Positions 6,590-11,978 of a stretch of DNA of 21,553 bases are shown here, one piece after another (the first letter of the stretch is position 1; each line of letters starts with the position of its first letter). This DNA is from a virus. The stretch covers positions 1-21,553 of IMG/VR virus record IMGVR_UViG_3300039106_000765; one strand, given 5' to 3'. The position numbers and the translations under genes were made by a program. The notes beneath the pieces are model-generated. The model had not been told where the DNA came from and searched no databases. It saw only the letters and a program-made list of their open reading frames with translations.

Positions 6590-6703
6590 TTATCCCTCAC
6601 ATTCGCAAGGCATGACCATCATGCCCTCATCACCATAAAATACAAATCCTGCACTATTGCATGAATCGCAATCAACCGCAATAACATCTAATAAATTACC
6701 CAT
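6590..6703 (-). CDS. 37-aa cysteine-motif peptide
   Basis: A 37-residue protein with CDSC near residues 12-15 and CEC near the C-terminus, the spacing of a small zinc knuckle. Acidic overall. It begins two bases after the stop of the 77-aa gene and ends just before the next start, so it belongs to the same leftward unit. Function unknown. Confidence 0.6.
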   Translation of the reverse strand: MGNLLDVIAVDCDSCNSAGFVFYGDEGMMVMPCECEG

Positions 6704-6705
6704 AA

Positions 6706-6939
6706 TTACAGGCTCCAATCTATCGAAGGATTTAGTCTAGAGTTGCGTAGTGCTAACTCTGTTTTTTCTATCTCGCTTAGTGTAGCGAGTTTTGCTTTTG
6801 CTTTAGCAATACCCTCTCGGATTTCTTGCTTTCTTTCATCAGGGAGCATATCTCCTCTGTATCTAGGTGTAGCACTATAGATTTTGCTACCCATTTGAGG
6901 TTCATTAGCACCAAATACTGGTTTGTTAGGGTTTCTCAT
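6706..6939 (-). CDS. First gene of leftward early unit, hypothetical
   Basis: A 77-residue protein (MRNPNKPVFGANEPQ...SRLNPSIDWSL). The centre is a Lys/Glu/Ala-rich helix (PDERKQEIREGIAKAKAKLATLSEIEKTELALRNS). The start at 6939 is preceded by AGAAAGGC and by a promoter at 7018-6990. As the promoter-proximal gene opposite the rightward early genes it could be a regulator, but no DNA-binding motif is evident. Confidence 0.6.
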   Translation of the reverse strand: MRNPNKPVFGANEPQMGSKIYSATPRYRGDMLPDERKQEIREGIAKAKAKLATLSEIEKTELALRNSRLNPSIDWSL

Positions 6940-6989
6940 TGTCTTGCCTTTCTAGTGTTGAGAGTTTCTCAACCTTTCTTATACCCTGA

Positions 6990-7222
6990 ATTATACACGA
7001 GCCTACTGACAAAATCAAATCTAAAATAGGGTGATTCTGGACATTTTGAAAAATACTTTTGTTGCGTACATCACATAGACAAATAGGGCAAAACGGACAC
7101 ACCCCATGGGCCCCGCCCGAAATGTCCGATTTGTACTGTGACGCACCTAACAAAAATACTTTTGAAAATGTCCGATTTGTGTGCATGTCTAATTTGATTA
7201 TAGGCTTAGATTTTGGTAAAAT
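6990..7222. promoter_or_regulatory. Symmetric divergent promoter/operator region
   Basis: Leftward: TTGATT (7018-7013), 17 bp, TATAAT (6995-6990). Rightward: TTGATT (7194-7199), 17 bp, TAAAAT (7217-7222). Both halves carry mirrored elements. ATGTCC occurs at 7168-7173 (+) and 7044-7039 (-), ATTTGT at 7129-7134 (+) and 7084-7079 (-), TGTGA at 7137-7141 (+) and 7075-7071 (-). All share a centre at 7106-7107, the middle of the palindrome CCCATGGG (7103-7110). Additional ATGTCYRATTT sites lie at 7122 and 7185; the latter overlaps the rightward -35. The rest of this 315-base gap (6940-7254) holds only the leaders. Confidence 0.75.
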
Positions 7223-7254
7223 TGCCTATAACAACAACAAGAAAGGTGGTCAAA

Positions 7255-7461
7255 ATGACTACACTAGTACTAAATAAATCCCTATGCGTTGAGGGTGCGC
7301 TTCATACACCTAACAAGCAAGCAATTTCTGTGGTTGCTTACTCTTTCGCTGAGGCTGATTACTTTACTTTCTGTGAGGTATGTGAGCAGAATATCGAATC
7401 TTTTTCATTCTATGAGGACGACAGAGGAACCGTCTATTCAAAATGGACGGTGAGCGTATGA
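7255..7461 (+). CDS. First gene of rightward early unit, hypothetical
   Basis: A 68-residue protein (MTTLVLNKSLCVEG...YSKWTVSV) with a CEVCEQ segment and several aromatics. ATG 7255 is chosen because GAAAGGTGG precedes it and the leader AACAACAACAAGAAAGG is the shared one. A longer frame from 7213 would start inside the promoter. The stop overlaps the next ATG (ATGA). Function unknown. Confidence 0.65.
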   Translation: MTTLVLNKSLCVEGALHTPNKQAISVVAYSFAEADYFTFCEVCEQNIESFSFYEDDRGTVYSKWTVSV

Positions 7462-7571
7462 TAAAAAAATGTATGTGTTGCGATTCCCCTGCGTGGGTAT
7501 CTAAGAGAAATATTCCTGCTATGTGTGATAACTGTATCGCTAAGAATATAAATAGAATGAGGTCAATGTGA
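7458..7571 (+). CDS. 37-aa zinc-finger peptide
   Basis: MIKKCMCCDSPAW...MCDNCIAKNINRMRSM: two CxxC pairs about 15 residues apart and a basic C-terminal helix, a treble-clef or zinc-knuckle layout. Its start overlaps the previous stop (ATGA) and its own stop overlaps the next GTG (GTGA). Likely nucleic-acid or protein binder. Confidence 0.65.
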   Translation: MIKKCMCCDSPAWVSKRNIPAMCDNCIAKNINRMRSM

Positions 7572-7678
7572 ACTATTGGGCGCTAATATCTTTCATATCT
7601 GCTGGCATTGTTGCGATCTGTGGCGTGTTAGCCTTTGGCTTATTGCTAAGGGCTGAACGCTATGGATGGGATGAATAA
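7568..7678 (+). CDS. 36-aa membrane peptide
   Basis: GTG start overlaps the preceding stop (GTGA). VNYWALISFISAGIVAICGV then LAFGLLLRAERYGWDE: a single transmembrane helix and a short charged tail. Third gene of the first rightward unit. Function unknown. Confidence 0.55.
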   Translation: MNYWALISFISAGIVAICGVLAFGLLLRAERYGWDE

Positions 7679-7696
7679 AACCCTTATATTTCAATG

Positions 7697-7847
7697 TAAC
7701 GCACTCGGGCGTGTCGTTACCCCTTGGGGTCTGTGGATAACTTGTGGATAACTTATGTGGGCTATCTCACAAAATTAATTTAAGAGATGTCCGATTTATC
7801 CGCATTTTGGATTAGGTAATGTCAGCCCGTCATGCTAGGATTATCTT
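7697..7847 (+). promoter_or_regulatory. Intergenic region: hairpin, two DnaA boxes, operator, promoter
   Basis: GTAACG...CGTTAC hairpin (7697-7720), then CCCCTTGGGG (7721-7730), then two perfect DnaA boxes in tandem (TGTGGATAA at 7732-7740 and 7743-7751, starts 11 bp apart, reverse complement TTATCCACA). The ATGTCCGATTTAT site is at 7787-7799. The promoter is ATGTCA (7819-7824), 17 bp, TATCTT (7842-7847), followed by the leader ATAACAACAACGAAGGG. Confidence 0.55.
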
Positions 7848-7873
7848 ATAACAACAACGAAGGGAAAACCTAA

Positions 7874-8074
7874 ATGATGACAAGAAAAGACTATGTAAAT
7901 GTATCGGATATTTTGAGGGCTTATATTGACGAGATTCCTCAGACGACTTTCGAAGATTTGATTTTGGATTTTGCCGATTTCTTTCAGGCAGACAATGAGA
8001 ACTTTGACCCTCAGAAATTTGAGTATGCGTGTTTCAACGCTACTAATAAACTATATGAAAAGGTAGGTGCGTAA
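7874..8074 (+). CDS. Hypothetical phage protein
   Basis: A 66-residue acidic helical protein (MMTRKDYVNVSDILRAYIDEI...FADFFQADNENFDPQKFEYAC). This FADFF-QADN-P-NFD pattern recurs in small proteins of actinobacterial phages; function unknown. GAAGGG precedes the start; ATG 7877 is an alternative. The stop overlaps the next ATG (TAATG), and it heads a unit running to 9029. Confidence 0.65.
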   Translation: MMTRKDYVNVSDILRAYIDEIPQTTFEDLILDFADFFQADNENFDPQKFEYACFNATNKLYEKVGA

Positions 8075-8283
8075 TGAGTTATATTTATTCTTTCGAAAAA
8101 GTTACACCAGAAACTGACGGGTATGGAGATACAATTTTCGATACCCCAGAAATTGACAATGACCCAACAGATTTATTTTCTGATTGGACAGATGAGGACT
8201 TAGCACAATATGAGGCCTACTATGATGAACAATATAACGAAGAAGAAGAACTACAACAGGAAGCGAGAAGCAATAATGAATAA
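8074..8283 (+). CDS. Very acidic small protein
   Basis: A 69-residue protein with an extreme Asp/Glu content (PEIDNDPTDLFSDWTDEDLAQYEAYYDEQYNEEEELQQEA). Net charge is strongly negative, as in DNA-mimic or anti-restriction proteins and in many phage takeover peptides. No motif decides between these. The start overlaps the preceding stop and the end overlaps the next gene by eight bases. Confidence 0.6.
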   Translation: MSYIYSFEKVTPETDGYGDTIFDTPEIDNDPTDLFSDWTDEDLAQYEAYYDEQYNEEEELQQEARSNNE

Positions 8284-8485
8284 CAAAATGATAAAAAGAA
8301 CAGTAGTAGTCTTTGAGCATGAAATGAGTCTGGATGAGTTTCCAGAATTGCTAAGAATGCCTGAAGCAGAATTGACGAAATTCTTAAATGACGCAGTTGT
8401 TGGATTGTTTGAGTTGCGTAAGAAAGAAGAAGAACTAAATAAATACGGAACCCACTCGTTCATCCGTATCAAGGATGTGATTTAA
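8276..8485 (+). CDS. Small helical hypothetical protein
   Basis: A 69-residue protein (MNNKMIKRTVVVFEHEMSLDEFPELLRM...IRIKDVI). ATG 8276 is used because AGGAAGCGAG precedes it; the longer frame from 8210 would overlap the acidic gene almost entirely. A strand-helix pattern ('TVVVFEHEM', 'ELTKFLNDAVVGLFELRKKEEEL'). Family not recognised. Confidence 0.6.
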   Translation: MNNKMIKRTVVVFEHEMSLDEFPELLRMPEAELTKFLNDAVVGLFELRKKEEELNKYGTHSFIRIKDVI

Positions 8486-8794
8486 TTGGGTAGAATGTTA
8501 TCTAGTGAGTTGGCTAGTGGGGATTTTGGTATCCCCCTAGAAAGTGCAATGACTTATCACTTGCGGAATAATCACTACCCGCCAGTGCCTCACTCTATGG
8601 TGTCGGTATGTATTGAAGCAATAGAGGCATACAGTGACGGACTAACAGAAAAACTAATCGCATTACCTTGCGACGGATTAGATAGAAACGGGGAGCCCTT
8701 CCAGATTACTTGGAGAGGCGAGAAGTTTGCTCCCGCTAATGCAATTATTGAAGCAAACCACTTATGGGAATGGGTAACAGATGACAACGACTAA
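8486..8794 (+). CDS. Hypothetical phage protein
   Basis: 102 residues from TTG 8486 (AAGGA at 8471-8475), or 99 from ATG 8495; the sequence cannot separate these firmly. It contains 'LASGDFGIPLESAMTYHLRNNHYPPVPHSMVSVCIEAIEA' and 'FQITWRGEKFAPANAIIEANHLWEWV'. Conserved-looking aromatics suggest a compact enzyme-like or binding domain, but I do not recognise one. Confidence 0.6.
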   Translation: MGRMLSSELASGDFGIPLESAMTYHLRNNHYPPVPHSMVSVCIEAIEAYSDGLTEKLIALPCDGLDRNGEPFQITWRGEKFAPANAIIEANHLWEWVTDDND

Positions 8795-8879
8795 AACACT
8801 ACAAGAAAAATTAGACGCTATGGCAAAAGATGTTCAAGTTGTATTCGATGAAATACTAAACGAAATTGAGGAGAACTAA
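8781..8879 (+). CDS. 32-aa helical peptide
   Basis: MTTTKTLQEKLDAMAKDVQVVFDEILNEIEEN: a single amphipathic helix. It overlaps the preceding gene by 14 bases and is followed one base later by the ATG of the next gene, whose GAGGAG ribosome site lies inside its last codons. The arrangement supports translation. Function unknown. Confidence 0.5.
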   Translation: MTTTKTLQEKLDAMAKDVQVVFDEILNEIEEN

Positions 8880-9029
8880 ATGATAACAAACACCGATTTA
8901 ATTGCAGTAACAATTGCACTTGCAGGATCTTGCCTAGTAATGATTTTGCAATTTAATTATATTAGAAAACAAAAAGATAGTATTTATATTTTGCAAACTT
9001 TAAATAAAAAACTTATGTCTAAAAAATAA
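8880..9029 (+). CDS. 49-aa single-pass membrane protein
   Basis: MITNTDLIAVTIALAGSCLVMILQF then a Lys-rich tail (NYIRKQKDSIYILQTLNKK). One transmembrane helix at about residues 6-25. GAGGAG lies at ideal distance upstream. Last gene of the unit that begins at 7874. Function unknown. Confidence 0.6.
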   Translation: MITNTDLIAVTIALAGSCLVMILQFNYIRKQKDSIYILQTLNKKLMSKK

Positions 9030-9045
9030 CAAAAGCCCGTAAGGG

Positions 9046-9115
9046 CCCATGGGCCAATGTCTGATTTGCGTAGAATCTCCCACGATTTGACTTGGGCCCT
9101 ACTAAATGATAAAAT
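9046..9115 (+). promoter_or_regulatory. CCCATGGG palindrome, operator and leaderless promoter
   Basis: GGCCCATGGGCC is a 12-bp perfect palindrome (core 9046-9053). It is followed after three bases by ATGTCTGATTTGC (9057-9069), then TTGACT (9087-9092), 17 bp, TAAAAT (9110-9115), and six bases to the ATG at 9122. A short GCCC-GTAA-GGGC stem (9035-9046) lies before it but lacks a T tract. Confidence 0.65.
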
Positions 9116-9121
9116 TATTTT

Positions 9122-9268
9122 ATGAGGAAGAAAACAGATGAGGAGTTACGTATCCTAATGGAGTTACGTAGATCTAACGCTGCCTCCTATGTCCCGTCAA
9201 AAAAAGTTTACGTACGCAAGAAAAAATATCCCCAATTGTCAGTGCAGGAAGGTATAATAGAAGAATGA
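9122..9268 (+). CDS. 48-aa basic protein, leaderless
   Basis: MRKKTDEELRILMELRRSNAA then VPSKKVYVRKKKYPQLS: very basic, helical at the N-terminus, which suggests nucleic-acid binding. TTGACT-17-TAAAAT and then six bases to ATG make it a clear leaderless candidate. The stop overlaps the ATG of the Gp88 gene (ATGA). No family recognised. Confidence 0.65.
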   Translation: MRKKTDEELRILMELRRSNAASYVPSKKVYVRKKKYPQLSVQEGIIEE

Positions 9269-9987
9269 ACCCCAAACTAAAACGCTCTAACGATAGGAAA
9301 GTAACCAATGCTGTCAGTCCTAATGGTAAGACTCCGACAATTGCTAACACCTTTGGCCTCCCCGCAGGGAAAGAGTACTCCTGTCCTGGAGAAACCCCTA
9401 CCTGCAAAAAAGTCTGCTACGCAGGAAAACTTGAAAAGATCTACAAGGGAGTAAGAGATAGCCTCCTACACAATTGGGACCTATTAAAAGACGCTGATCA
9501 AGATACAATGCAATTGTTATTAATGGATATGATTGCAGACTTTAAAAAAGATTGTGACAAGCGCAATGCAGAAAAACTATTCCGCATTCACTGGGATGGA
9601 GATTTTTTCAATGATACTTACACCAACGCCTGGAAGACAACTATTCTTAATCATCCAGATGTACAATTCTGGGTCTACACAAGAGTAGAAAGCGCTGCAG
9701 GCATTCTAAAAGATATTACAAACTTATCTTTATATTACTCTACCGACGACGACAATAAAAATATTGCACAAGGTCTCTCTAGTCAAGGAATAAAACTAGC
9801 GTATCTTTCCCAAACCTTTGCACAAGGTAAAGAGGATATGCTAAACCTTATTGGCAAGAGTGGCGTCAAGTGTCCTGAGAACAATAAGAAAATTCCTCTC
9901 ATCTCTAAAGCAGGATCTGCATGCGTTACCTGTGGCCAATGCGTATATGAAAGAAATGATATTCTATTCTCTGCTAGTAAAAAGTGA
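9265..9987 (+). CDS. Gp88-family cysteine-rich phage protein
   Basis: A 240-residue protein. Residues 38-70 (C40, C47, C51, then YAG and 'VRDSLLHNW') and 'LFRIHWDGDFFNDTYTNAW' match the phage 'gene product 88' family known from mycobacteriophages and other actinophages. The C-terminal part has C203 and then C220, C223, C226 (ACVTCGQCV). Six or seven conserved-looking cysteines suggest a metal or Fe-S centre. The middle (HWDGDFF, VQFWVYTR, LSLYYSTDD, KLAYLSQ) alternates strands and helices as a TIM-barrel-like fold would. The biochemical role of the family is not established to my knowledge. It is coupled to the 48-aa gene and also has TATAAT (9253-9258) six bases before its own ATG. Length looks complete. 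Confidence 0.8.
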   Translation: MNPKLKRSNDRKVTNAVSPNGKTPTIANTFGLPAGKEYSCPGETPTCKKVCYAGKLEKIYKGVRDSLLHNWDLLKDADQDTMQLLLMDMIADFKKDCDKRNAEKLFRIHWDGDFFNDTYTNAWKTTILNHPDVQFWVYTRVESAAGILKDITNLSLYYSTDDDNKNIAQGLSSQGIKLAYLSQTFAQGKEDMLNLIGKSGVKCPENNKKIPLISKAGSACVTCGQCVYERNDILFSASKK

Positions 9988-9988
9988 T

Positions 9989-10017
9989 TTGACTATCCCC
10001 CGCCAAAACGATATAAT
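9989..10017 (+). promoter_or_regulatory. Promoter of 21-aa peptide gene
   Basis: TTGACT (9989-9994), 17 bp, TATAAT (10012-10017), just after the Gp88 stop. The leader holds CCGAAAGGA. Confidence 0.75.
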
Positions 10018-10040
10018 TGAACTGTCCGAAAGGAAAAACT

Positions 10041-10106
10041 ATGGAAGTCCTAATTGTCCTAATTGCCCTAAGTATCCTAGCCATATTTGGATTAGGGCAT
10101 GAGTGA
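10041..10106 (+). CDS. 21-aa hydrophobic peptide
   Basis: MEVLIVLIALSILAIFGLGHE: essentially one membrane helix. It has its own strong promoter and a good ribosome site (GAAAGGA, eight bases before ATG), which is why a frame this short is kept. Small holin-, inhibitor- or toxin-like membrane peptides look like this, but nothing decides the function. Confidence 0.55.
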   Translation: MEVLIVLIALSILAIFGLGHE

Positions 10107-10127
10107 TGTATCTCACACCTCTAGGAT

Positions 10128-10156
10128 TTGATATTTTCTAGCGACTCTGCTAGAAT
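10128..10156 (+). promoter_or_regulatory. Promoter with shared AACAAC leader
   Basis: TTGATA (10128-10133), 17 bp, TAGAAT (10151-10156), followed by TAATAACAACAAAACGAAAGGA. This unit lacks the upstream ATGTCCGATTT site seen at other units. Confidence 0.65.
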
Positions 10157-10187
10157 TGTAATAACAACAAAACGAAAGGAAGCAAAA

Positions 10188-10340
10188 ATGGGAAACTACC
10201 AAATCGGTGATAATTTCACTACCCTAACAAGTGGGGTAACAGGAGTTATCAAAGAAATCCACCCACAAGCATCTGGCTCGGTGCGTATTCTCCTTGATGT
10301 TCAGGGAAACGAGCGTTGGACAACTTGGTCTGCTAAGTAA
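10188..10340 (+). CDS. 50-aa beta-barrel-like phage protein
   Basis: MGNYQIGDNFTTLTSGVTGVIKEI...GSVRILLDVQGNERWTTWSAK. ATG 10188 is chosen from GAAAGGA upstream; the longer frame would include the promoter. The pattern 'G..FTTL.SGVTG.I.EI.PQ..GSVRI.LDV.G..RWTT' is a recurrent small protein in actinobacterial phages and reads like a KOW/SH3-type barrel. Function unknown. A pseudoknot element follows its stop. Confidence 0.65.
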   Translation: MGNYQIGDNFTTLTSGVTGVIKEIHPQASGSVRILLDVQGNERWTTWSAK

Positions 10341-10350
10341 GCAAACCAAA

Positions 10351-10383
10351 CCTCACCTGAGCAAGTGAAGGCTAAACTGCTCA
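10351..10383 (+). ncRNA. Pseudoknot element, copy 1
   Basis: Stem 1 CCTCAC (10351-10356) pairs with GTGAAGG (10365-10371, one bulged A). Loop C-TGAGCA-A. The A-rich linker ends in CTAAAC. TGCTCA (10378-10383) pairs with TGAGCA (10358-10363), giving an H-type pseudoknot. It lies ten bases after a stop codon. Confidence 0.65.
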
Positions 10384-10414
10384 CCCAAACCCCTAAATGT
10401 AAAGGAACCCGAAT

Positions 10415-10846
10415 ATGTCAAGGTATCAAAAATCAAAAGCCATCTCAGTAAAAATCGCAACAACAAAAGTAATTAAAGCGTTAGAGGAAAAACTAACACA
10501 ATTCAAGAAAGATTACTCAGCGCAAGAAGCGTTAGAAAAAAAGTTCGAGAAAGAACAAGAGGCGTATAGAAAAGCACTTATCGAATACGCTCTTGCCAAT
10601 GCTAAGTTAGCGACAAACTTTCGCACAAGTTATCGCTCTTGGAATAAAGTCCTAAACATTGACTTTGACATCTCAGTTGATGAATCAAAACTACCAAAAG
10701 AACCTGTTAGAAATTACAATGTCATAGGTTCACACGAATACAGCGAAACAGTAACAGAAATTGAGAACGCTGTTCGTATTCTTAAAATGACAGATGAGGA
10801 AGTTGTTAGCACTAGCACTTACAATGCTATTGCTCGTTATCTGTAA
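10415..10846 (+). CDS. Coiled-coil hypothetical protein
   Basis: A 143-residue protein. Residues about 18-65 form a long charged helix (VIKALEEKLTQFKKDYSAQEALEKKFEKEQEAYRKALIEYAL) with heptad character, probably an oligomerising coiled coil. The rest is mixed (RSWNKVLNIDFDISVDESK, ..YSETVTEIENAVRILKMTDEEV). Ribosome site AAAGGAACCC upstream. It is flanked on both sides by pseudoknot elements. Family not recognised; a structural or scaffold-type role is possible. Confidence 0.65.
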   Translation: MSRYQKSKAISVKIATTKVIKALEEKLTQFKKDYSAQEALEKKFEKEQEAYRKALIEYALANAKLATNFRTSYRSWNKVLNIDFDISVDESKLPKEPVRNYNVIGSHEYSETVTEIENAVRILKMTDEEVVSTSTYNAIARYL

Positions 10847-10879
10847 ATAGACGGGCAAGCAAACGCCCTGATACTACTA

Positions 10880-10908
10880 ACACCCTGAGCAAGGTGTAAA
10901 ACTGCTCA
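10880..10908 (+). ncRNA. Pseudoknot element, copy 2
   Basis: Stem 1 ACACC (10880-10884) pairs with GGTGT (10893-10897). Loop C-TGAGCA-A (10885-10892). Linker AAAAC. TGCTCA (10903-10908) pairs with the loop's TGAGCA (10886-10891). About 35 bases after the stop of the coiled-coil gene. Confidence 0.7.
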
Positions 10909-10916
10909 CTAAGTTT

Positions 10917-10963
10917 CATCTCTGCTAAGCCCCATGCCATGATGCGTGGGTATGCCTGAGATG
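10917..10963 (+). ncRNA. Two-stem RNA structure between pseudoknots
   Basis: Outer stem CATCTC (10917-10922) with GAGATG (10958-10963). Inner stem CCCATGC (10931-10937) with GCGTGGG (10944-10950), loop CATGAT. It sits exactly between pseudoknot copies 2 and 3 in non-coding sequence. Could be a terminator-like or regulatory fold; no T tract. Confidence 0.4.
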
Positions 10964-10965
10964 AT

Positions 10966-10993
10966 CTTCCTGAGCAAGAAGTAAAACTGCTCA
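10966..10993 (+). ncRNA. Pseudoknot element, copy 3
   Basis: Stem 1 CTTC (10966-10969) with GAAG (10978-10981). Loop C-TGAGCA-A. Linker TAAAAC. TGCTCA (10988-10993) pairs with TGAGCA (10971-10976). Followed by TTAATTTTTG, so this copy might also act in termination. Confidence 0.7.
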
Positions 10994-11004
10994 CTTAATT
11001 TTTG

Positions 11005-11091
11005 CCCATGGGCCGATGTGAGGTCCATCACAATGTCCAATTTATACTGTTTAAGATTGGTGTTTGTCAGCCCTATCTGCTAAGATAGTAT
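11005..11091 (+). promoter_or_regulatory. CCCATGGG palindrome, operator and promoter
   Basis: CCCATGGG (11005-11012), a partial ATGTG half-site, ATGTCCAATTTAT (11033-11045), then TTGTCA (11064-11069), 16 bp, TAGTAT (11086-11091) and the leader TTACAACAACGAAAGGA. Confidence 0.55.
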
Positions 11092-11114
11092 TACAACAAC
11101 GAAAGGAAGCCCTT

Positions 11115-11417
11115 ATGGAAAAAGAAAATATGTTTGCGGTTTTTATGGAAGCCTCAACAGAAGCAATAATGACAGATGAAATTGTCGATGAAGCGTCAGG
11201 CTTACTAGCAACTATTGGCGAAGGAGTAGACTTAGAAACTATCACTAGAGAACTATTCAATTATTCTCAATCGGTTACTGCTATGACTTTGACTAAGATT
11301 CTACACACCTTGTATTCACCAAAACAAATAGATGAGATGATGAACGAATATACAGATTCTTTATCTAAGGACTTAGTATCAGATATTTCACTATTCTTAG
11401 AAAAGGAAGGAAACTAA
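11115..11417 (+). CDS. Acidic helical hypothetical protein
   Basis: A 100-residue protein (MEKENMFAVFMEASTEAIMTDEIVDEASG...). ATG 11115 follows GAAAGGAAG and the shared leader; the longer frame begins inside the promoter. All-helical look with many Glu/Asp/Met and a C-terminal 'SKDLVSDISLFLEKEGN'. One base separates its stop from the next ATG, so the two genes are co-transcribed. Not recognised. Confidence 0.65.
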   Translation: MEKENMFAVFMEASTEAIMTDEIVDEASGLLATIGEGVDLETITRELFNYSQSVTAMTLTKILHTLYSPKQIDEMMNEYTDSLSKDLVSDISLFLEKEGN

Positions 11418-11418
11418 T

Positions 11419-11820
11419 ATGACTATTCCAGATTATTCACATCAAGTAATTATCAACTCACTACATGAGGAAATTGCTTTACTAAAATCACAACTAGCAG
11501 ATGTTCTTAGTAATTCAAAAAGAAACTATGAACACTATGAAATGCTACAAAAATCTATTCGTCATTTCTTTGAAAGCAATCGTAATGATGATACTTTTGA
11601 GTTTGACATTGATGAGGTAAATACTTTCCTTACCGCTCATGATATTGAAGCACTTAAGCGTGAGTATCGTGTTGAGTTCCGTATCGAAGGCACTATCGTT
11701 GTCGAAGCAGAAAACGAAGATGAAGCACAAGATATAGTAAATGAACTTGATGTAACACATTGGTCTGCTGAAGTTGAACACTTTGAAGCAGAAGCAACTA
11801 ATATAGAAGCAACCTTCTAA
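11419..11820 (+). CDS. Hypothetical protein with C-terminal 'eaen-DEAqdI' domain
   Basis: A 133-residue protein. Residues about 10-50 form a helix or coiled coil (INSLHEEIALLKSQLADVL). The last 50 residues (YRVEFRIEGTIVVEAENEDEAQDIVNEL) show the strand plus 'EAEN-EDEA' helix plan of small DpnD/PcfM-type domains found on phages and plasmids. AAGGAAGG precedes the start. A pseudoknot element follows the stop. Function unknown. Confidence 0.65.
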   Translation: MTIPDYSHQVIINSLHEEIALLKSQLADVLSNSKRNYEHYEMLQKSIRHFFESNRNDDTFEFDIDEVNTFLTAHDIEALKREYRVEFRIEGTIVVEAENEDEAQDIVNELDVTHWSAEVEHFEAEATNIEATF

Positions 11821-11836
11821 CTTTCCATAAGGGGAA

Positions 11837-11864
11837 ACTACCTGAGCATGTAGTAAAACTGCTC
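11837..11864 (+). ncRNA. Pseudoknot element, copy 4
   Basis: Stem 1 ACTAC (11837-11841) with GTAGT (11850-11854). Loop C-TGAGCA-T. Linker AAAAC. TGCTC (11860-11864) pairs with GAGCA (11844-11848). Sits 17 bases after the stop of the 133-aa gene. Confidence 0.7.
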
Positions 11865-11867
11865 GCA

Positions 11868-11949
11868 CCCCATGGGGCGATGTCCGATTTATACCATTTA
11901 GAATCTTTTAGTCTTAGGATTTGACTTTTGGTTATTCATCCTGTAAAAT
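11868..11949 (+). promoter_or_regulatory. CCCCATGGGG palindrome, operator and promoter of DUF932 gene
   Basis: CCCCATGGGG (11868-11877), ATGTCCGATTTAT (11880-11892), then TTGACT (11921-11926), 17 bp, TAAAAT (11944-11949), leader ATATCAACAAAACGAAAGGA. Confidence 0.65.
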
Positions 11950-11978
11950 TAAAATATCAACAAAACGAAAGGACAAAA

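Noticed and set aside
6926-7186. 86-aa minus-strand frame across the divergent control region
   Set aside because: It covers promoters and operators on both strands, and the true start of the leftward unit (6939, with ribosome site) lies in another frame.
9035-9056. GCCC-GTAA-GGGC followed by GGCCCATGGGCC as a rho-independent terminator
   Set aside because: No T tract follows; the palindrome fits better with the recurrent CCCATGGG control element.
9851-10102. 83-aa plus-strand frame in the 3' part of the Gp88 gene
   Set aside because: Overlaps the conserved Gp88 C-terminus, has no ribosome site, and spans the promoter and start of the 21-aa gene.
10880-10908. preQ1-I riboswitch
   Set aside because: The hairpin plus A-rich tail is similar in architecture, but the conserved loop sequence of preQ1-I is absent and the elements lie after genes rather than before queuosine genes.
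11545-11868. 107-aa minus-strand frame opposite the 133-aa gene
   Set aside because: Cys/Phe/Ile-rich antisense translation of a well-supported gene, with no promoter.
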